Shown piece by piece: positions 1 through 11,771 of a DNA stretch of 64,000 nucleotides. Made by a program: the position numbers and the translations under genes. The DNA is from Calliopsis andreniformis (taxonomy: Eukaryota > Arthropoda > Insecta > Hymenoptera > Andrenidae), in assembly GCF_051401765.1 (NCBI RefSeq), contig NW_027480593.1:62001-126000 (forward strand), given 5' to 3'. How positions within the stretch are numbered: position 1 is the first letter of the stretch; each line of letters starts with the position of its first letter. The notes beneath the pieces are model-generated. The model searched no databases, was not told where the DNA came from, and saw nothing but the letters and a program-made list of their open reading frames with translations.

Positions 1-398
1 GATTGTGTATTGAAGATTGTGGGTTGATGATCGACGATTGAGGACTGAGGATTGAGGATTGATTATTGAGCTTTGGGGATTGAAGATTGTGGACTGTGGA
101 TAGAGGATTGAATATTGAGGATTAAGGATAGAGCATTGGGCATTGAGGATCTAGGATAGGAGATTGATTATTGAGGATTGAAGATTGAGGATTGGGGATT
201 GAGGATTGAGAATTGAGAATTGAGGATGAGGACTGAGGGTTTAGGATTGAGGTTTGAGGAATGAGGATTGAGGATTGAGAATTGAGGATTGAGGATTAAT
301 GATTGAGGATTGAGGATTCAAGATTGAGTATGGAAGATTGAAGATTGAGGATTGAGGATTGAGGATTGAAGATTGAGGACTGAGTGTTGAGGGTTGAG

Positions 399-770
399 TG
401 ATGAGAATTGATGTCTGTGGATTGAGATTTGAAGATTGAAGATTGGGGATTGAGTATTGAAAACTGTGAATTGAGGATATTCTATTGAGGATTGTGGATT
501 GACAATTGATTCCTGCGGACTGAGGGATGAAGATTGAGCATTCAGGATTGAGGATGCGGAATTGAGGTTTGAGGACTGAGGATTGATGGTTGAGGAATGA
601 GGATTGAGGATTGACGCTTGAGGATAGAGGATTGAGGATGCAGGATTGAAGAGAGAGGACCGAGTGTTGAGGATTGAGTGTTGAGAATTGATGTTTGAGG
701 ATCGAGATTTGATTATTGAATATTGTGGATTGAGTATTGAATCATGAGAATTCAGGATATACAATTGAGT
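399..770 (+). repeat. ~370-bp variant-rich module D (type copy)
   Basis: This is the least monotonous stretch of the array: heptamers here carry several changes each (tgtctgtggattgagattt, gaaaactgtg, gatattctattg, gacaattgattg, ggatcgagattt, then gaattcaggatatac). The whole module is kept in order in at least 14 copies, with the gtgatgag marker at 399, 5,313, 7,052, 7,765, 10,140, 12,124, 13,844, 15,563, 16,884, 25,871, 29,319, 31,039, 32,758 and 34,079. Related subtypes stand at 22,859, 27,332, 40,054 and 48,119, and at 50,145, 57,494 and 61,354. It could be just old divergence spread by amplification, or a protein-binding box inside the satellite; the sequence does not decide. Confidence 0.7.
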
Positions 771-3700
771 ATTAAGAATTGAGGATTGATGGTTGAGTAT
801 TGAGAATTGATGGTTGATGGTTGTGTGTTGAATATTGAGGATTGAGGATTGAGGATTGAGGATTGAGAATTGAGGATTAAAGATTGAGTATTGATGATTG
901 AAGATTGAGGATTGAGGATTGAGGGTTGAGGATTGAGGACGAGGACTGACGGTAGAGGATTGAAGATTGAGGATTGAGGATTGAGGATTGAGGATTGAGG
1001 ATTGAGGGTTGAGAATTGAGGATTGAAGATTGAGTATTCAGGATTGAAGATTGAGGATTGAGGATTGAGGCTTGAGGATTGAGGATTGAGGATTGAGGAA
1101 CGAGGATTGAGGATTGAGTATGATGGCTGAGGGTTGGGGATTGAGGTTTGAGGAACGAGTATTGAGGATTGAGGATTGAGGACTGCGAATTGACGCTTGA
1201 GTATTGAAGATTGAGGATTGATGACTGAGGATTGAGGATTGAGGATTGAGGATTGAGGATTGAGGGTTGAAGATTGAAGATTGAGTATTGAGGATTGAAG
1301 ATTGAGGATTGAGGATTGAGGATTGAGGATGGAGGATGAGGGCTGAGTGTTGAGGATTGAGGTTTGAGTATTGAATACTGAGAATTCAGGATATTCTATT
1401 GAGTATTGAGAATTGAGGATTGATGGTTGAGTATTGAGGATAGGGGATTGAGTATTGAGGATTGAAGATTGAGGTTTGAGGATTGAGGATTGGGAATTGA
1501 GGATGAGGACTGAGGGTTGAGGATTGAGGTTTGAGGAACGAGGATTGAGGATTGAGAATTGAGGACTGCGGATTGACGATTGAGTATTGACGATTGAGTA
1601 TTGAGGATTGAGGATTGAGAATAGAAGATTGAGTATTGAGGATTGAAGATTGAGGTTTGAGGATTGAGGACTGAGGATGGAGGATGAGGGCTGAGGGTTG
1701 AGGATTGAGGTTTGAGTATTGAATACTGAGAATTCAGGATATTCTATTGAGTATTGAGAATTGAGGATTGATGGTTGAGTATTGAGGATTGAGCATTGAG
1801 TATTGAGGATTGAAGATTGAGCTTTGAGGATTGAGGATTGAGAGTTGAGGATGAGGACTGAGGGTTGAGGATTGAGGTTTGAGGAACGAGGATTGAGGAT
1901 TGAGAATTGAGGACTGAGTATTGACGATTGAGTATTGAGGATTGAAGATTGATGACTGAGGATTGAGGATTACGGATTGAGGATTGAGGGTTGAGGATTG
2001 AAGATTGAGTATTGAGGATTGATGATTGAGGATTGAGGATTGACGATTGGGTATTGAGGATTGAAGAATGAGGATCGACGATTCAGGATTGAGGATCGAG
2101 GATTGAATATAGAGTATTAAGGATTGAAGGTCGATGATTGAGGATTGAGGATTGTGGATTGAGGATTGAGGGTTGAGGATTGAAGATTGAGGATTGAAGA
2201 TTGAGGATTAAGGATTGAGGATTGGGGATTGAGGATCTAGGATTGGATATTGGCTATTGAGGATTGAGGATTGAGGACTGAGGATTGAGGATTGAGCCTT
2301 GAGGATTGAGTGTTGAGGATTGAAGATTGAGGATTGGGGATTGAGGATTGAGGATTGAGGATTGAGTATTGAGGATTGAGAATTGAGGATTGAGGATTGA
2401 AGATTGAGGATTAAGGATTGAGGATTGGGGATTGAGGATCTAGGATTGGATATTGGCTATTGAGGATTGAGGATTGAGGATTGAGGATTGAGGATTGAGG
2501 AACGAGGATTGAGGATTCAGGATGATGGCTGAGGGTTGAGGATTGGGGTTTGAGGAACGAGGATTGAGGATTGAGGATTGAGGACTGCGGATTGACGATT
2601 GAGTATTGAAGATTGAGGATTGATGACTGAGGATTGAGGATTGAAGATTGAGTATTGAGGATTGAGGATCGAGGATTGAGGATTGAGTGTTGAAGATTGA
2701 GGATTCATGATTGAGGATTGAGGATTGAGGATTGAGGATTGAGGATTGAGGATTGAGGATTGAGGACTGCGGATTGACGATTGAGTATTGAAGATTGAGG
2801 ATTGATGACTGAGGATTGAGGATTGAGGATTGAGGATTGAGGATTGAGGATTGAGAATTGAGGATTGATGGTTGAGTATTGAGGATTGAGCATTGAGTAT
2901 TGAGGATTGAAGATTGAGCTTTGAGGATTGAAGATTGAGGATTGAGTATTGAGGATTGAAGATTGAATATTGAGGATTGAAGGTTGATGATTGAGGATTG
3001 ACGATTGATGATTGAGGATTGAGGATTGAGGATTGAGGATTGAGGATTGAGGATGGAGGATGTGGGCTGAGGGTTGAGGATTGAGGTTTGAGTATTGAAT
3101 ACTGAGAATTCAGGATATTCTATTGAGTATTGAGAATTGACGATTGATGGTTGAGTATTGAGGATTGAGGATTGAGTATTGAGGATTGAAGATTGAGGTT
3201 TGAGGATTGAGGATTGAGAATTGAGGATGAGGACTGAGGGTTGAGGATTGAGGTTTGAGGAACGAGGATTCAAGATTGAAAATTGAGGACTGAGGATTGA
3301 CGATTGAGTATTGACGATTGAGTATTGAGGATTGAGGATTGATGACTGAGGATTGAGGATTGAGGATTGAGGATTGAGGATTGAAGATTGAGAATTGAGG
3401 ATTGAGGATTTAGGATTGAGGATTGAGTATTGAAGGTTGAGGATTGATGATTGAGAATTGAGGATTCAGTATTGAGGATTGAGGATTGAGGATTGAAGAC
3501 TGAGTATAGAGGATTGAAGATTGATGAATGAGGATTTATGATTGAGGATTGAGGATGAGGGCTGGGGGTTGAGGATTGAGGTTTGAGGTCTTAGGACTGA
3601 GGATAGAGGATTGAGAATTGTGGATGGACGATTGAGGATTGACGATTGAGGATTGGGTATTGAGGATTGAAGAATGAGGATTGACGATTGAGGATTGAGG

Positions 3701-3903
3701 ATTGAGTGCTGAAGATTGAGTATTGAGGATTGAAGGTTGATGATTGAGGATTGGGGATTGTGGATTGAGGATTGAGGGTTGAGGATTGAAGATGGAGGAT
3801 TGAGGATTGAGAATTGAGAATTGAGGATGAGGACTGAGGGTTGAGGATTGTGGTTTGAGGAATGAGGATTGAGGATTGAGGACTGAAGATTGAGCATTGA
3901 GGA

Positions 3904-4610
3904 TTGAGGATTGACGATTGAGTTATGAAGATTGAGTATTCATGACTGATAATTGAGGATTGAGGATTGAGGATTGAGGATTGAGGATTGAAGATCGAGT
4001 ATTGATGATTGAGGATTGAGGATTGAGGATTGAGGATAGAGGACTGAGGACTGAAGGTTGAGGATTGGGGATTGAGGATTGAGGGTTGAGAATTGAGAAT
4101 CGAAGATTGAGTATAGAGGATTGAAGATTGAGGTTTGAGTATTGAGGATTGAGGATGGAGGATGAGGGCTGAGGGTTGAGGATTGAGGATTGACGATTGA
4201 GTTATGAAGATTGAGTATTCATGACTGATAATTGAGGATTGAGGATTGAGGATTGAGGATTGAGGATTGAGGATTGAAGATCGAGTATTGATGATTGAGG
4301 ATTGAGGATTGAGGATTGAGGATAGAGGACTGAGGACTGAAGGTTGAGGATTGGGGATTGAGGATTGAGGGTTGAGAATTGAGAATCGAAGATTGAGTAT
4401 AGAGGATTGAAGATTGAGGTTTGAGTATTGAGGATTGAGGATGGAGGATGAGGGCTGAGGGTTGAGGATTGAGGATTGACGATTGAGTTATGAAGATTGA
4501 GTATTCATGACTGATAATTGAGGATTGAGGATTGAGGATTGAGGATTGAGGATTGAAGATCGAGTATTGATGATTGAGGATTGAGGTTTGAGGAACGAGG
4601 ATTGAGGATT
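3904..4610 (+). repeat. 279/286-bp tandem triplication
   Basis: The marker gttatgaagattgagtattc begins at 3,922, 4,201 and 4,487, so the spacing is 279 and then 286 bases. The 7-base difference is one extra GAGGATT unit in the second copy. Copies one and two match through the gaagatcgag, gatagagg and gggctgaggg markers. The third copy keeps only the first hundred or so bases before joining a different module (gaggtttgaggaacgagg). A single related copy sits at 8,743 inside the second 4.9-kb HOR, so the triplication happened after the two HORs separated, or was lost there. Confidence 0.85.
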
Positions 4611-4914
4611 GAGAATTGAGGACTGAGGATTGACGATTGAGTATTGAGGATTGAGGATTGATGACTGAGGATTGAGGATTGCGCATTGAGGATTGAGGAT
4701 TGAGGACTGAAGATTGAGTATTGAGGACTGAGGATTGAGGATCGAGGATTGAAGATAGAGTATTGAGGATTGAAGGTTGATGATTGAGGATTGAGGATTG
4801 TGGATTGAGGATTGAGTGTTGAGGATTGAAGGTTGAGTATTGAGGATTGAGGATTGAGTATTGAAGATTGAGGATTGATGATTGAGGATAGAGGATTGAG
4901 GACTGAGGAATGTG

Positions 4915-7900
4915 GATTGTGTATTGAAGATTGTGGGTTGATGATCGACGATTGAGGACTGAGGATTGAGGATTGATTATTGAGCTTTGGGGATTGAAGA
5001 TTGTGGACTGTGGATAGAGGATTGAATATTGAGGATTAAGGATAGAGCATTGGGCATTGAGGATCTAGGATAGGAGATTGATTATTGAGGATTGAAGATT
5101 GAGGATTGGGGATTGAGGATTGAGAATTGAGAATTGAGGATGAGGACTGAGGGTTTAGGATTGAGGTTTGAGGAATGAGGATTGAGGATTGAGAATTGAG
5201 GATTGAGGATTAATGATTGAGGATTGAGGATTCAAGATTGAGTATGGAAGATTGAAGATTGAGGATTGAGGATTGAGGATTGAAGATTGAGGACTGAGTG
5301 TTGAGGGTTGAGTGATGAGAATTGATGTCTGTGGATTGAGATTTGAAGATTGAAGATTGGGGATTGAGTATTGAAAACTGTGAATTGAGGATATTCTATT
5401 GAGGATTGAGGATTGACAATTGATTGTTGCGGACTGAGGGATGAATATTGAGCATTCAGGATTGAGGATTCGGAATTGAGGTTTGAGGACAGAGGATTGA
5501 GAGTTGAGGATTGAGGGTTGAGGATTGACGCTTGAGGATAGAGCATCGAGGATGGAGGATTGAAGATAGAGGACCGAGTGTTGAGGATTGAGTGTTGAGA
5601 ATTGATGTTTGAGGATCGAGAATTGATTATTGAATATTGTGGATTGAGTATTGAATCATGAGAATTCAGGATATACAATTGAGTATTAAGAGTTGAGGAT
5701 TGATGGTTGAGTATTGAGAATTGATGGTTGATGGTTGTGTGTTGAATATTGAGGATTGAGGATTGAGGATTGAGGATTGAGAATTGAGGATTAAAGATTG
5801 AGTATTGATGATTGAAGATTGAGGACTGAGGATTGAGGGTTGAGGATTGAGGACGAGGACTGACGGTAGAGGATTGAAGATTGAGGATTGAGGATTGAGG
5901 ATTGAGGATTGAGGATTGAGAATTGAGGATTGAAGATTGAGTATTAAGGATTGAAGATTGAGGATTGAGGATTGAGTGCTGAGGATTGAGGATTGAACGT
6001 TCAGGATTGGGTATTGAGGATTGACGATTGAGGATTGGGGATTGAGGATTGAGGATTGAGAATTGAGAATCGAAGATTGAGTATTGAGGAATGAAGATTG
6101 AGGTTTGAGGATTGAGGATTGAGGATTGGGGATTGAAGATTGAGTATTGAGGATTGAGGATCGAGGATTGAGGATTGAGTGTTGAAGATTGAGGATTCAT
6201 GATTGAGGATTGAGGATTGAGGATTGAGGATTGAGGATTGAGGATTGAAGACTGAGTATTGAGGATTGAAGATTGATGACTGAGGATTTAGGATTGAGGA
6301 CTGAGGATGAGGGCTGAGGGTTGTGGGTTGACGTTTGAGGACTGAGGACTGAGGATTGAGGATTGAGAATAGAGCATGGAGGATTGAGGATTGAGGATTG
6401 AGGATTGGGTATTGAGGATTGAAGAATGAGGATTGGCAATTGAGGATTGAGGATTGAGGATTGAAGATTGAGTATTGAGGATTGAATGTTGATGATTGAG
6501 GATTGAGGATTGTGGATTGAGGATTGAGGGTTGAGGATTGAAGATTGACTATTGAGGATTGAAGATTGAGTATTCAGGATTGAAGATTGAGGATTGAGGA
6601 TTGAGGATTGAGGATTGAGGATTGAGGATTGAAGATTGAGGATTGGGGATTGAGGAATGAGTATTGAGGATTGAGTGTTGAGGATTGAGAATTGAGGATT
6701 GAGGATTGAAGATTGAGGATTAAGGATTGAGGATTGCGGATTGAGGATCTAGGATTGGAGATTGACTATTGAGGATTGAGGATAGAGGATTGAGGATTGA
6801 GGAACGAGGATTGAGGATTGAGGATGATGGCTGAGGGTTGAGGATTGAGGATTGAGGAACGAGGATTGAGGATTGAGGATTGAGGTCTGCGGATTGACGA
6901 TTGAGTATTGAAGATTGAGGATTGATGACTGAGTATTGAGGATTGAGGATTGATGATTGAGGATTGAGGATTCAAGATTGAGTATGGAGGATTGAAGATT
7001 GAGGATTGAGGATTGAGAATTGACGATTGAGGACTGAGTGTTGTGGCTTGAGTGATGAGAATTGATGTCTGTGGATTGAGATTTGAACATTGAAGATTGG
7101 GGATTCAGTATTGAAAACTGTGAATTGAGGATATTCTGTTGAGGATTGTGGATTGACAATTGATTCCTGCGGACTGAGGGATGAAGATTGAGCATTCAGG
7201 ATTGAGGATGCGGAATTGAGGTTTGAGGACTGAGGATTGATGGTTGAGGAATGAGGATTGAGGATTGACGCTTGAGGATAGAGGATTGAGGATGCAGGAT
7301 TGAAGAGAGAGGACCGAGTGTTGAGGATTGAGTGTTGAGTATTGATGTTTGAGGATCGAGATTTGATTATTGAATATTGTGGATTGAGTATTGTATCATG
7401 AGAATTCGGGATATTCTATTGAGTATTGATAATTGACGATTGATGGTTGAGTATTGAGAATTGATGGTTGATGTTTGTGTGTTGAATATTGAGGATTGAG
7501 TATTGAGGATTGAGGATTGAGTATTGAGGATTGAGGATTGAGTATTGAAGATTGAGGATTGGGGATTGAGGATTGAGAATTGAGAATTGAGGATGAGGAC
7601 TGAGGGTTGAGGATTGAGGTTTGAGGAATGAGGATTGAGGATTGAGAATTGAGGTTTGAGGATTAATGATTGAGGATTGAGGATTCAAGATTGAGTATGG
7701 AGGATTGAAGATTGAGGATTGAGGATTGAGGATTGAAGATTGAGGACTGAGTGTTGAGGGTTGAGTGATGAGAATTGATGTCTGTGGATTGAGATTTGAA
7801 GATTGGGGATTGAGTATTGAAAACTGTGAATTGAGGATATTCTATTGAGGATTGAGGATTGACAATTGATTGTTGCGGACTGAGGGATGAATACTGAGCA

Positions 7901-9331
7901 TTCAGGATTGAGGATTCGGAATTGAGGTTTGAGGACAGAGGATTGAGAGTTGAGGATTGAGGGTTGAGGATTGACGCTTGAGGATAGAGCATCGAGGATG
8001 GAGGATTGAAGATAGAGGACCGAGTGTTGAGGATTGAGTGTTGAGAATTGATGTTTGAGGATCGAGATTTGATTATTGAATATTGTGGATTGAGTATTGA
8101 ATCATGAGAATTCAGGATATACAATTGAGTATTAAGAATTGAGGATTGATGGTTGAGTATTGAGAATTGATGGTTGATGGCTGTGTGTTGAATATTGAGG
8201 ATTGAGGATTGAGGATTGAGGATTGAGAATTGAGGATTAAAGATTGAGTATTGATGATTGAAGATTGAGGATTGAGGATTGAGGATTCAGTATTGAGGAT
8301 TGAGGATTGAGGATTGAAGACTGAGTATTGAGGATTGAAAATTGATGAATGAGGATTTATGATTGAGGATTGAGGATGAGGGCTGGGGGTTGAGGATTGA
8401 GGTTTGAGGACTTAGGACTGAGGATTGAGGATTGAGAATTGTGGATGGACGATTGAGGATTGACGATTGAGGATTGGGTATTGAGGATTGAAGAATGAGG
8501 ATTGACGATTGAGGATTGAGGATTGAGTGCTGAAGATTGAGTATTGAGGATTGAAGGTTGATGATTGAGGATTGGGGATTGTGGATTGAGGATTGAGGGT
8601 TGAGGATTGAAGATGGAGGATTGAGGATTGAGAATTGAGAATTGAGGATGAGGACTGAGGGTTGAGGATTGTGGTTTGAGGAATGAGGATTGAGGATTGA
8701 GGACTGAGGATTGAGGATTGAGGATTGAGGATTGAGGATTGAGTTATGAAGATTGAGTATTCATGACTGATAATTGAGGATTGAGGATTGAGGATTGAGG
8801 ATTGAGGATTGAAGATCGAGTATTGATGATTGAGGATTGAGGATTGAGGATTGAGGATTGAGGATTGAGGACTGAAGATTGAGGATTGGGGATTGAGGAT
8901 TGAGGGTTGAGAATTGAGAATCGAAGACTGAGTATAGAGGATTGAAGATTGAGGTTTGAGTATTGAGGATTGAGGATGGAGGATGAGGGCTGAGGGTTGA
9001 GGATTGAGGATTGAGGATTGATGACTGAGGATTATGGATTGCGCATTGAGGATTGAGGATTGAGGATTGAAGATTGAGTATTGAGGACTGAGGATTGAGG
9101 ATTGAGGATTGACGATGGGGTATTGAGGATTGAAGAATGAGGATTGACGATTCAGGATTGAGGATCGAGGATTGAAGATAGAGTATTGAGGATTGAAGGT
9201 TGATGATTGAGGATTGAGGATTGTGGATTGAGGATTGAGGGTTGAGGATTGAAGATTGAGTATTCAGGATTGAGGATTGAGTATTGAAGATTGAGGATTG
9301 ATGATTGAGGATAGAGGATTGAGGACTGAGG
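4915..9331 (+). repeat. ~4.9-kb HOR, copy b (diverged, 4.4 kb)
   Basis: This copy starts with the same landmark as position 1 and ends where the landmark gaatgtggattgtgtattg comes again near 9,331. It is about 0.5 kb shorter than copy a. The offset to copy a changes from 4,914 at the left to 4,821 in the 3.5-4.1 kb region and to about 4,360-4,423 near the right, showing several insertions or deletions. It contains a second run of the ~370-bp variant-rich module at 7,765, so part of the unit has been duplicated inside it. Confidence 0.7.
6670..7510 (+). repeat. 0.84-kb segment shared with 9.76 and 16.50 kb
   Basis: From the gagtgttgag marker through the gatctagg landmark to about 7,510, this stretch matches about 9,758-10,598 at a constant offset of 3,088, and 16,502-17,342 at an offset of 9,832. 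Single-base differences distinguish the three, for example ggattgcggatt here against ggattgggg in the others. Its presence in both the 4.9-kb HOR region and the large X repeat shows that the two families exchanged or share ancestry. Confidence 0.8.
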
Positions 9332-11771
9332 AATGTGGATTGTGTATTGAAGATTGTGGGTTGATGATCGACGATTGAGGACTGAGGATTGAGGATTGAG
9401 GATTGAGGATTGAAGATTGAGGATTAAGGGTTGAGGATTGGGGATGAGGGCTGAGGGTTGTGGGTTGAGGTTTGAGGACTGAGGACTGAGGATTGAGGAT
9501 TGAGAATAGAGGATGGAGGATTGACAATTGAGGATTGAGGATTGAGGATTGAAGATTGAGTATTGAGGATTGAATGTTGATGATTGATGATTGAGGATTG
9601 TGGATTGAGGATTGAGGGTTGAGGATTGAAGATTGAGTATTGAGGATTGAAGATTGAGTATTCAGGATTGAAGATTGAGGATTGAGGATTGAGGCTTGAG
9701 AATTGAGGATTGAGGATTGAAGATTGAGGATTGGGGATTGGGGATTGAGGATTGAGGATTGAGTGTTGAGGACTGAGAATTGAGGATTGAGGATTGAAGA
9801 TTGAGGATTAAGGGTTGAGGATTGGGGATTGAGGATCTAGGATTGGAGATTGACTATTGAGGATTGAGGATTGAGGATTGAGGATTGAGGAACGAGGATT
9901 GAGGAGTCAGGATGATGGCTGGGGGTTGAGGATTGAGGATTGAGGAGCGAGGATTGAGGATTGAGGATTGAGGTCTGCGGATTGACGATTGAGTATTGAA
10001 GATTGAGTATTGATGACTGAGTATTGAGGATTGAGGATTGATGATTGAGGATTGAGGATTCAAGATTGAGTATGGAGGATTGAAGATTGAGGATTGAGGA
10101 TTGAGGATTAACGATTGAGGACTGAGTGTTGAGGCTTGAGTGATGAGAATTGATGTCTGTGGATTGAGATTTGAAGATTGAAGATTGGGAATTCAGTATT
10201 GAAAACTGTGAATTGAGGATATTCTGCTGAGGATTGTGGATTGACAATTGATTGTTGCGGACTGAGGGATGAAGATTGAGCATTCAGGATTGAGGATGCG
10301 GAATTGAGGTTTGAGGACTGAGGATTGATGGTTGAGGAATGAGGATTGAAGATTGACGCTTGAGGATAGAGGATTGAGGATGCAGGATTGAAGAGAGAGG
10401 ACCGAGTGTTGAGGATTGAGTGTTGAGTATTGATGTTTGAGGATCGAGATTTGATTACTGAATATTGTGGATTGAGTATTGTATCATGAGAATTCCGGAT
10501 GTTCTATTGAGTATTGAGAATTGACGATTGATGGTTGAGTATTGAGAATTGATGGTTGATGTTTGTGTGTTGAATATTGAGGATTGAGTATTGAGGATTG
10601 AAGATTGAGTATTGAGGATTGAAGGTTGATGATTGAGGATTGAGGATTGATGATTGAGGATTGAGGATTGAGGATTGAGTATTGAGGATTGAGGATTGAG
10701 TATTGAGGATTGAAGATTGAGGTTTGAGGATTGAGGATTGAGAATTGAGGATGAGGACTGAGGGTTGAGGATTGAGGTTTGAGGAACGAGGATTGAGGAT
10801 TGAGAATTGAGGACTGAGGATTGACGATTGAGTATTGAGGATTGAGGATTGATGACTGAGGATTGAGGATTGCGCATTCAGGATTGAGGATTGAGGATTG
10901 AAGATAGAGTATTGAGGACTGAGGATTGAGGATTGAGGATTGACGATGGGGTATTGAGGATTGAAGAATGAGGATTGACGATTCAGGATTGAGGATCGAG
11001 GATGGAAGATAGAGTATTGAGGATTGAAGGTTGATGATTGAGGATTGAGGATTGTGGATTGAGGATTGAGGGTTGAGGATTGAAGATTGAGTATTGAGGA
11101 TTGAGGATTGAGTATTGAAGATTGAGGATTGGGGATTGAGGATTGAGGGTTGAGAATTGAGAATCGAAGACTGAGTATAGAGGATTGAAGATTGAGGTTT
11201 GAGTATTGAGGATTGAGGATGGAGGATGAGGGCTGAGGGTTGAGGATTGAGGTTTGAGTATTGAATACTGAGAATTCAGGATATTCTGTTGAGTGTTGAG
11301 AATTGAGGATTGATGGTTGAGTATTGAGGATTGAGGATTGAGTATTGAGGATTGAAGATTGAGGTTTGAGGATTGAGGATTGAGAATTGGGGATGGGGAC
11401 TGAGGGTTGAGGATTGAGGTTTGAGGAACGAGGATTGAGGATTGCGAATTGAGGACTGAGGATTGACGATTGAGTATTGAGGATTGAGGATTGATGACTG
11501 AGGATTGAGGATTGCGCATTGAGGATTGAGGATTGAGGATTGAAGATTGAGTATTGAGGACTGAGGATTGAGGATTGAGGATTGACGATGGGGTATTGAG
11601 GATTGAGGAATGAGGATTGACGATTCAGGATTGAGGATCGAGGATTGAAGATAGAGTATTGAGGATTGAAGGTTGATGATTGATGATTGATGATTGAGGA
11701 TAGAGGATTGAGGACTGAGGAATGTGGATTGTGTATTGAAGATTGTGGGTTGATGATCGACGATTGAGGAC
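9332..11771 (+). repeat. Partial third 4.9-kb HOR copy, mosaic
   Basis: The landmark gaatgtggattgtgtattg opens the region, but the expected continuation (gattattgagctttggg) is missing after about 9,390; the sequence instead joins a different module. It then carries the 0.84-kb segment at 9,758-10,598. Two closely similar blocks follow, built on gacgattcaggattgagg and gaggaacgagg, at about 10,740-11,060 and 11,410-11,690. It ends where the large X repeat begins. Confidence 0.65.

Larger units (their letters stand above)
1..4914 (+). repeat. ~4.9-kb HOR, copy a
   Basis: The opening bases (gattgtgtattgaagattg) recur at 4,915, giving an offset of 4,914. Positions 1 to about 490 match 4,915 to about 5,404 with very few changes; after that the two copies drift, for example attcctgcgg at 510 against attgttgcgg at 5,424. 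The similarity picks up again around 3,460-4,150, which matches about 8,280-8,970 at offset 4,821. The middle of the copy (about 1,000-3,400) is made of shorter shared modules, including GAATTC landmarks at 1,382, 1,730 and 3,106. The left end is cut by the window edge or coincides with it, so the true start is unknown. Confidence 0.75.

Noticed and set aside
500..520. TTGACA-like bacterial -35 box in gattgacaattgattg
   Set aside because: It is two changes away from the normal ttgagga unit, recurs in every module D copy, has no TATAAT-like box at the right distance and no gene behind it.
748..765. TATA-like string in gatatacaattg
   Set aside because: It is an isolated variant in the repeat with no associated gene or start site.
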